Shown here piece after piece: positions 6,430 to 9,010 of a stretch of DNA of 9,010 nucleotides; position 1 is the first letter of the stretch, and each line of letters begins with the position of its first letter. The position numbers and the translations under genes were made by a program. The notes beneath the pieces are model-generated. The model was given only the letters and a program-made list of their open reading frames with translations. It was not told where the DNA came from and did no database searches. This DNA comes from CAZKTS01 sp964555735. GTDB taxonomy: Bacteria; Actinomycetota; Acidimicrobiia; IMCC26256; PALSA-555. The stretch spans positions 1 through 9,010 of the forward strand of contig CAZKTS010000279.1 in the NCBI GenBank assembly GCA_964555735.1, written 5' to 3'.

Positions 6430-7374
6430 ATGCCCGAGGCGACCCCCCAGCCTCCGACCCCCCAGGCTCCGACGCCCCAGCACGGGGAGAAGGTGCGGAC
6501 CGAGGTCGGGGGCAGGACCCTCACGCTCTCGAACCTCGACAAGGTCCTGTACCCCGCCACCGGGTTCACCAAGGCCGGCGTCATCGACTACTACGCGCGG
6601 ATCTCCGGGGCGATGCTGCCCCATCTGGCCCGCCGCGCCGTCACCATGGTCCGGTGGCCCAACGGCGTCGAGGGCAAGTCGTTCTTCGAGAAGCGCTGCC
6701 CGCCGCACGCGCCCGACTGGGTCGAGACCGCCCTCGCCTACGAGGACGTCGAGTCCTGCGTGATCGACGAGGTCGCCGCACTGGTGTGGACCGCCAACCT
6801 CGCCGCGCTCGAGCTCCACACCCTCCAAGCCACGGTCGACGATCCCGACCACCCGACCTCGCTGGTCCTGGACCTCGATCCCGGCGCCCCGGCCGACGTC
6901 CTCGACTGCGCGCGCGTCGCGCTCGAGCTCCGGACCATGCTGGACCAGCTCGGACTCGTCAGCGTGGTGAAGACCTCGGGCGGGAAGGGGCTCCACCTCG
7001 CGGTGCCGGTCACGGGCAGCGACGCCGAGGCCACCAAGGCGTTCGCCCGAGCGCTCGGGCAGCTGCTCGCGAAGCAGGACCCGGACCGGGTGACGATCCT
7101 GATGGCGCGCGACCTGCGCCCGGGAAAGGTGTTCGTCGACTGGAGCCAGAACGACCGGCACAAGACGACGGTCTGTGCCTATTCGCTCCGGGCGCGGGCG
7201 CGCCCCATGGTGTCGACGCCGGTCTCGTGGGACGAGGTGAGCGACGCGCTGGACGCGGATGACCCCGCCGCGCTCGAGCACGACGTCGAGTCCGCCCTCG
7301 AACGGGTCGAGCGCCTCGGCGACCTCTACGCCGACAACCTGATGGTGCGCCAGGAGCTCCCCGAGCTCGCGTAG
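6430..7374 (+). CDS. ligD: Stand-alone LigD-type end-joining polymerase/primase
   Basis: This 314-residue protein matches the polymerase domain of LigD, an archaeo-eukaryotic primase fold enzyme that fills gaps with preference for ribonucleotides and bridges broken ends bound by Ku. Landmarks are LTLSNLDKVLYP (31-42), FFEKRCPPHAPDW (85-97), the metal-binding LDLDP with D148 and D150, KTSGGKGLHL (181-190), and D237 in FVDWSQN as the likely third metal ligand. The aspartate spacing agrees with mycobacterial LigD polymerase. The neighbouring ligase and phosphoesterase domains of the three-domain mycobacterial LigD are absent and the frame ends normally, so this is a single-domain form rather than an obvious truncation. 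The N-terminal 22 residues are a proline-rich linker with a 5-residue repeat before the conserved fold. ATG 6430 is supported by the leaderless promoter. It is divergent from ku and 9 bases upstream of the dehydrogenase gene. Confidence 0.94.
   Translation: MPEATPQPPTPQAPTPQHGEKVRTEVGGRTLTLSNLDKVLYPATGFTKAGVIDYYARISGAMLPHLARRAVTMVRWPNGVEGKSFFEKRCPPHAPDWVETALAYEDVESCVIDEVAALVWTANLAALELHTLQATVDDPDHPTSLVLDLDPGAPADVLDCARVALELRTMLDQLGLVSVVKTSGGKGLHLAVPVTGSDAEATKAFARALGQLLAKQDPDRVTILMARDLRPGKVFVDWSQNDRHKTTVCAYSLRARARPMVSTPVSWDEVSDALDADDPAALEHDVESALERVERLGDLYADNLMVRQELPELA
6445..6480 (+). repeat. 15-base tandem repeat at the 5' end of ligD
   Basis: CCCCAG recurs at 6445, 6460 and 6475, each followed by CCTCCGACC, GCTCCGACG or a diverged copy. 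The first two 15-base units differ at only two positions. They encode PQPPT, PQAPT and PQHGE, a flexible proline-rich extension that could change length by slippage without shifting the frame. Confidence 0.7.
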
Positions 7375-7377
7375 GTT
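7372..7377 (+). promoter_or_regulatory. Candidate -10 element (TAGGTT) overlapping the ligD stop
   Basis: TAGGTT begins with the TAG stop of the polymerase gene and is followed by 6 bases and ATG 7384. This fits a leaderless TAnnnT promoter for the dehydrogenase. No Shine-Dalgarno site is present upstream, which agrees with leaderless initiation. Confidence 0.5.
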
Positions 7378-7383
7378 GCGGCG

Positions 7384-8211
7384 ATGGACCTCGACGGCAA
7401 GGTCGCGATCGTCACGGGGGCGAGTCGCGGCGTGGGCGCGGCCACCGCGGTCGCGCTCGCGGCCCAGGGTGTGCGCGTGGCCTGTGCGGCGCGCGCCACC
7501 GACGAGTCGCCGCTCCCCACGCCGGGCACGATCGACGAGACCGTCGACCGCGTCATCACGGCTGGGGGCGAGGCGATCGCCGTCGCTACGAACCTCGCCG
7601 TCGACGCCGACGTCGAGGCGATGGTCGCGACGACGATCGAGGCGTTCGGGGGCGTCGACATCCTCGTGAACAACGCGGCGATCACGTTCCCCGGCGACCT
7701 CGACCTCCCGATGAAGCGTCACGATCTCATCTTCGACGTCAACCTGCGCGCACCGCTGCTCGCCATCCAGGCGGTCATGCCGGGGATGAAGGCGCGCGGT
7801 GAGGGCTCCATCTGCAACGTGTCGTCGCTCGCAGGCCTCAACTACTTCCCCGGCCTCATGGCCTACGGGATGTCGAAGATCGCGCTCGAGCACCTGACCG
7901 TCTCCGCGGCCGCGCAGCTGGCGCCATTCGGGATCGCGGTCAACACGTTCCGCATCGACCTACCGGTGGCGTCCGAGGGGTTCGTCGCCAACGCGCCCGA
8001 CCTCGACCACTCCGACTGGGAGCCCAGCGAGGTCGCTGCGGAAGGGATCGTCTGGCAGCTCTCGCAGCCGCCGTCGTACACCGGACACAACGACGGCATG
8101 GCGCGGCTGCGCGCGGAGCACGGGATCATGGCCTCCCAGGTGCAACGCCCGGCGCGTCCCGGCGGGTCGGTCGTGACCGAGAACCCGATGCGCCTCCCCG
8201 ACGTCGGGTGA
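7384..8211 (+). CDS. Short-chain dehydrogenase/reductase, HSDL2-like
   Basis: This is a 275-residue cytoplasmic NAD(P)-dependent oxidoreductase of the classical SDR family. The nucleotide-binding TGASRGVG is at 11-18, NNAA at 96-99 and N120 in the active-site tetrad position; S148, Y161 and K165 (YGMSK) complete the catalytic set with the normal 13-residue Ser-Tyr spacing. An insertion after the second strand (roughly 40-60, PLPTPGTIDETVDRVITAGG) resembles HSDL2-like and related SDRs. The usual adenine-contacting Asp after the third strand appears to be Asn70 (TNLAVD). The region after Y161 lacks the usual PG of the cofactor-closing loop, reading NTFRIDLPVASEG. The C-terminal 25 residues are rich in Pro, Arg and Gly and look like a flexible tail. 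The substrate is unknown. The gap to the polymerase gene is only 9 bases, but its own promoter is likely, so a role in DNA repair should not be inferred. Confidence 0.9.
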   Translation: MDLDGKVAIVTGASRGVGAATAVALAAQGVRVACAARATDESPLPTPGTIDETVDRVITAGGEAIAVATNLAVDADVEAMVATTIEAFGGVDILVNNAAITFPGDLDLPMKRHDLIFDVNLRAPLLAIQAVMPGMKARGEGSICNVSSLAGLNYFPGLMAYGMSKIALEHLTVSAAAQLAPFGIAVNTFRIDLPVASEGFVANAPDLDHSDWEPSEVAAEGIVWQLSQPPSYTGHNDGMARLRAEHGIMASQVQRPARPGGSVVTENPMRLPDVG

Positions 8212-8233
8212 GCACGCACCACCCCTCGGCGCG

Positions 8234-8920
8234 ATGACGGCGCATGCGCCCGCCGCCCCGCGCCGACCGCGCGACTCGCAACGGTCGCGCGTCTATCGCG
8301 CCGAGACCCCACTGCCGTCGAGTCCGCTGCCCGGACTCGACGCGTGCGCGGGCTTCGCCGACCGCGTCGTGGGCACGCTCTGGTGGCACGAGCGCTTCCC
8401 CGCGGCGACGATCGACCGCGTGCCGCGACTGCGGCCCGGCAACGGTGCGCGCCAGGCGTTCCTGCGCGACGAGGACGACGGATCGCACACGATCACCCTC
8501 CCCCGCCGCTATCGCACCAAGGGCGTGGTGCTGCACGAGCTCGCGCACTGGGCGTTGCGCGAGCAGCCCGACCTGCCCGACCACGGCCGGACCTTCACAC
8601 GGATCCTGCTCGACGCGACCGAGGAGTTCCTCGGTGAGGAGCGTGCGACGGTGCTCGCCGAGGGCTATCGAGTCCATTCGGTGCGGGTGGGCAAGCCGGC
8701 GCGTCGGGGGCCCGACGGTCGCCTGCGCTACGGCTGGGACGAGCGCCTGCGCGTTCGCCGGGGCGAGCCGGTCGCGATCCGCCACGACGACACGGTCTCG
8801 TACGGCGTCATGACCCGGTTCGAGCGCTCGGGCGCGACCGTCCTGCTCACCAACGGCGCCGATGAGATCCGCATCGAGACCCGCACGGTCTGGGCGGTCG
8901 ACGCCTTGCCGCGCCGCTAG
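8234..8920 (+). CDS. Putative zinc-dependent metallohydrolase with HELAH motif
   Basis: This 228-residue protein carries HELAH at 101-105 and, 12 residues later, HG at 117-118 followed by FTRIL. The HExxH...HGxxF pattern is that of SprT-like zincins, where His101, His105 and His117 would bind zinc and Glu102 would act as the base. The N-terminal RDSQRSRVYRAE (13-24) recalls actinobacterial proteins grouped, from memory, as the TIGR04338 metallohydrolase family; their substrate is unknown. The C-terminal part (about 155-228) is a separate, strand-rich basic segment containing YGWDERLRVRRG and ending in WAVDALPRR; I do not recognise it. No signal peptide or membrane segment is visible, so it is probably cytoplasmic. 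The ATG at 8234 has no Shine-Dalgarno site and no TAnnnT, only the CCTCGGCGC string shared with the next gene's upstream. The gap to the dehydrogenase stop is 22 bases. Fold assignment is fairly sure, activity is inferred. Confidence 0.8.
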   Translation: MTAHAPAAPRRPRDSQRSRVYRAETPLPSSPLPGLDACAGFADRVVGTLWWHERFPAATIDRVPRLRPGNGARQAFLRDEDDGSHTITLPRRYRTKGVVLHELAHWALREQPDLPDHGRTFTRILLDATEEFLGEERATVLAEGYRVHSVRVGKPARRGPDGRLRYGWDERLRVRRGEPVAIRHDDTVSYGVMTRFERSGATVLLTNGADEIRIETRTVWAVDALPRR

Positions 8921-8923
8921 CCT
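8918..8923 (+). promoter_or_regulatory. Candidate -10 element (TAGCCT) overlapping the metallohydrolase stop
   Basis: TAGCCT starts with the TAG stop codon of the metallohydrolase gene and is followed by 7 bases and GTG 8931. This is the leaderless actinobacterial geometry again and supports the GTG as the start of the next gene. Confidence 0.5.
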
Positions 8924-8930
8924 CGGCGCC

Positions 8931-9010
8931 GTGCACGAGGGCTCACGCAAGGCGATCGCCGCTGCGTTCCTCGCGAACCTCGGGATCGCCCTCGCCAAGT
9001 TCGTCGCCTT
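8931..9010 (+). CDS. Cation diffusion facilitator family transporter, 3' partial
   Basis: The window ends after 26 codons of a new frame starting at GTG 8931. The peptide contains GSRKAIAAAFLANLGIALAK, which is the characteristic N-terminus and beginning of the first membrane helix of cation diffusion facilitator (CDF) transporters. Members export divalent metals such as zinc, cobalt, iron or manganese from the cytoplasm by proton exchange. The metal sites in helices 2 and 5 lie outside the window, so the metal cannot be guessed. The start is supported by the TAGCCT-N7-GTG promoter pattern and by position: the frame begins 10 bases after the previous stop. The identification rests on a short stretch. 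Confidence 0.75.
   Translation, partial: MHEGSRKAIAAAFLANLGIALAKFVA

Noticed and set aside
6163..7893. Minus-strand open frame of 576 codons opposite ligD and the dehydrogenase gene
   Set aside because: Its translation is Arg/Gly/Val/Asp-rich low-complexity sequence typical of GC-rich antisense frames, and it spans two well-supported genes and the ku start.
1..9010. A defence island, mobile element or CRISPR system
   Set aside because: No transposase, integrase, phage, toxin-antitoxin or repeat-spacer signal was seen; all genes belong to ordinary housekeeping, transport or repair families.

Overview
The window is GC-rich (by eye near 70 percent, not computed) and almost fully coding, with GTG starts, short intergenic gaps and several TAnnnT hexamers about 7 bases before start codons. 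Together with the Ku/LigD repair pair this points to an actinomycete (Actinomycetota). Acidimicrobiia would fit, but that placement is inference only. No tRNA, rRNA, CRISPR array, insertion sequence or phage gene is visible, and no gene-free stretch exceeds 300 bases; the longest gaps are about 60-70 bases.

Region 1 (1-3851, + strand) is a polyamine-type ABC importer operon in the order ATPase (5' end cut off by the window), solute-binding protein, permease B, permease C. The ATPase and binding-protein genes overlap by ATGA. A perfect 12-bp stem with a C(UCCG)G tetraloop separates the binding-protein gene from the permeases and probably sets their relative expression. The two permease genes are 2 bases apart.

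Region 2 (3870-6367, - strand) holds an acyl-CoA synthetase of the adenylate-forming superfamily and, upstream of it, the non-homologous end-joining protein Ku. The synthetase converges tail to tail on the importer operon with an 18-base gap.

Region 3 (6430-9010, + strand) starts divergently from ku. It encodes a stand-alone LigD-type polymerase, a short-chain dehydrogenase, a small HExxH metalloprotein and the first 26 codons of a cation diffusion facilitator transporter. Ku and the LigD polymerase would act together at double-strand breaks, sharing a 62-base divergent control region that holds two inverted repeats. No ATP-dependent DNA ligase domain is present here, so the sealing step must be encoded elsewhere.

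The most distinctive pattern is in the control signals. Three + strand genes look leaderless, with TAnnnT 6-7 bases before the start. At three gene junctions the TAG stop codon of the upstream gene forms the first half of the candidate -10 hexamer. I found no convincing new multi-gene system; the protein families are all recognisable.
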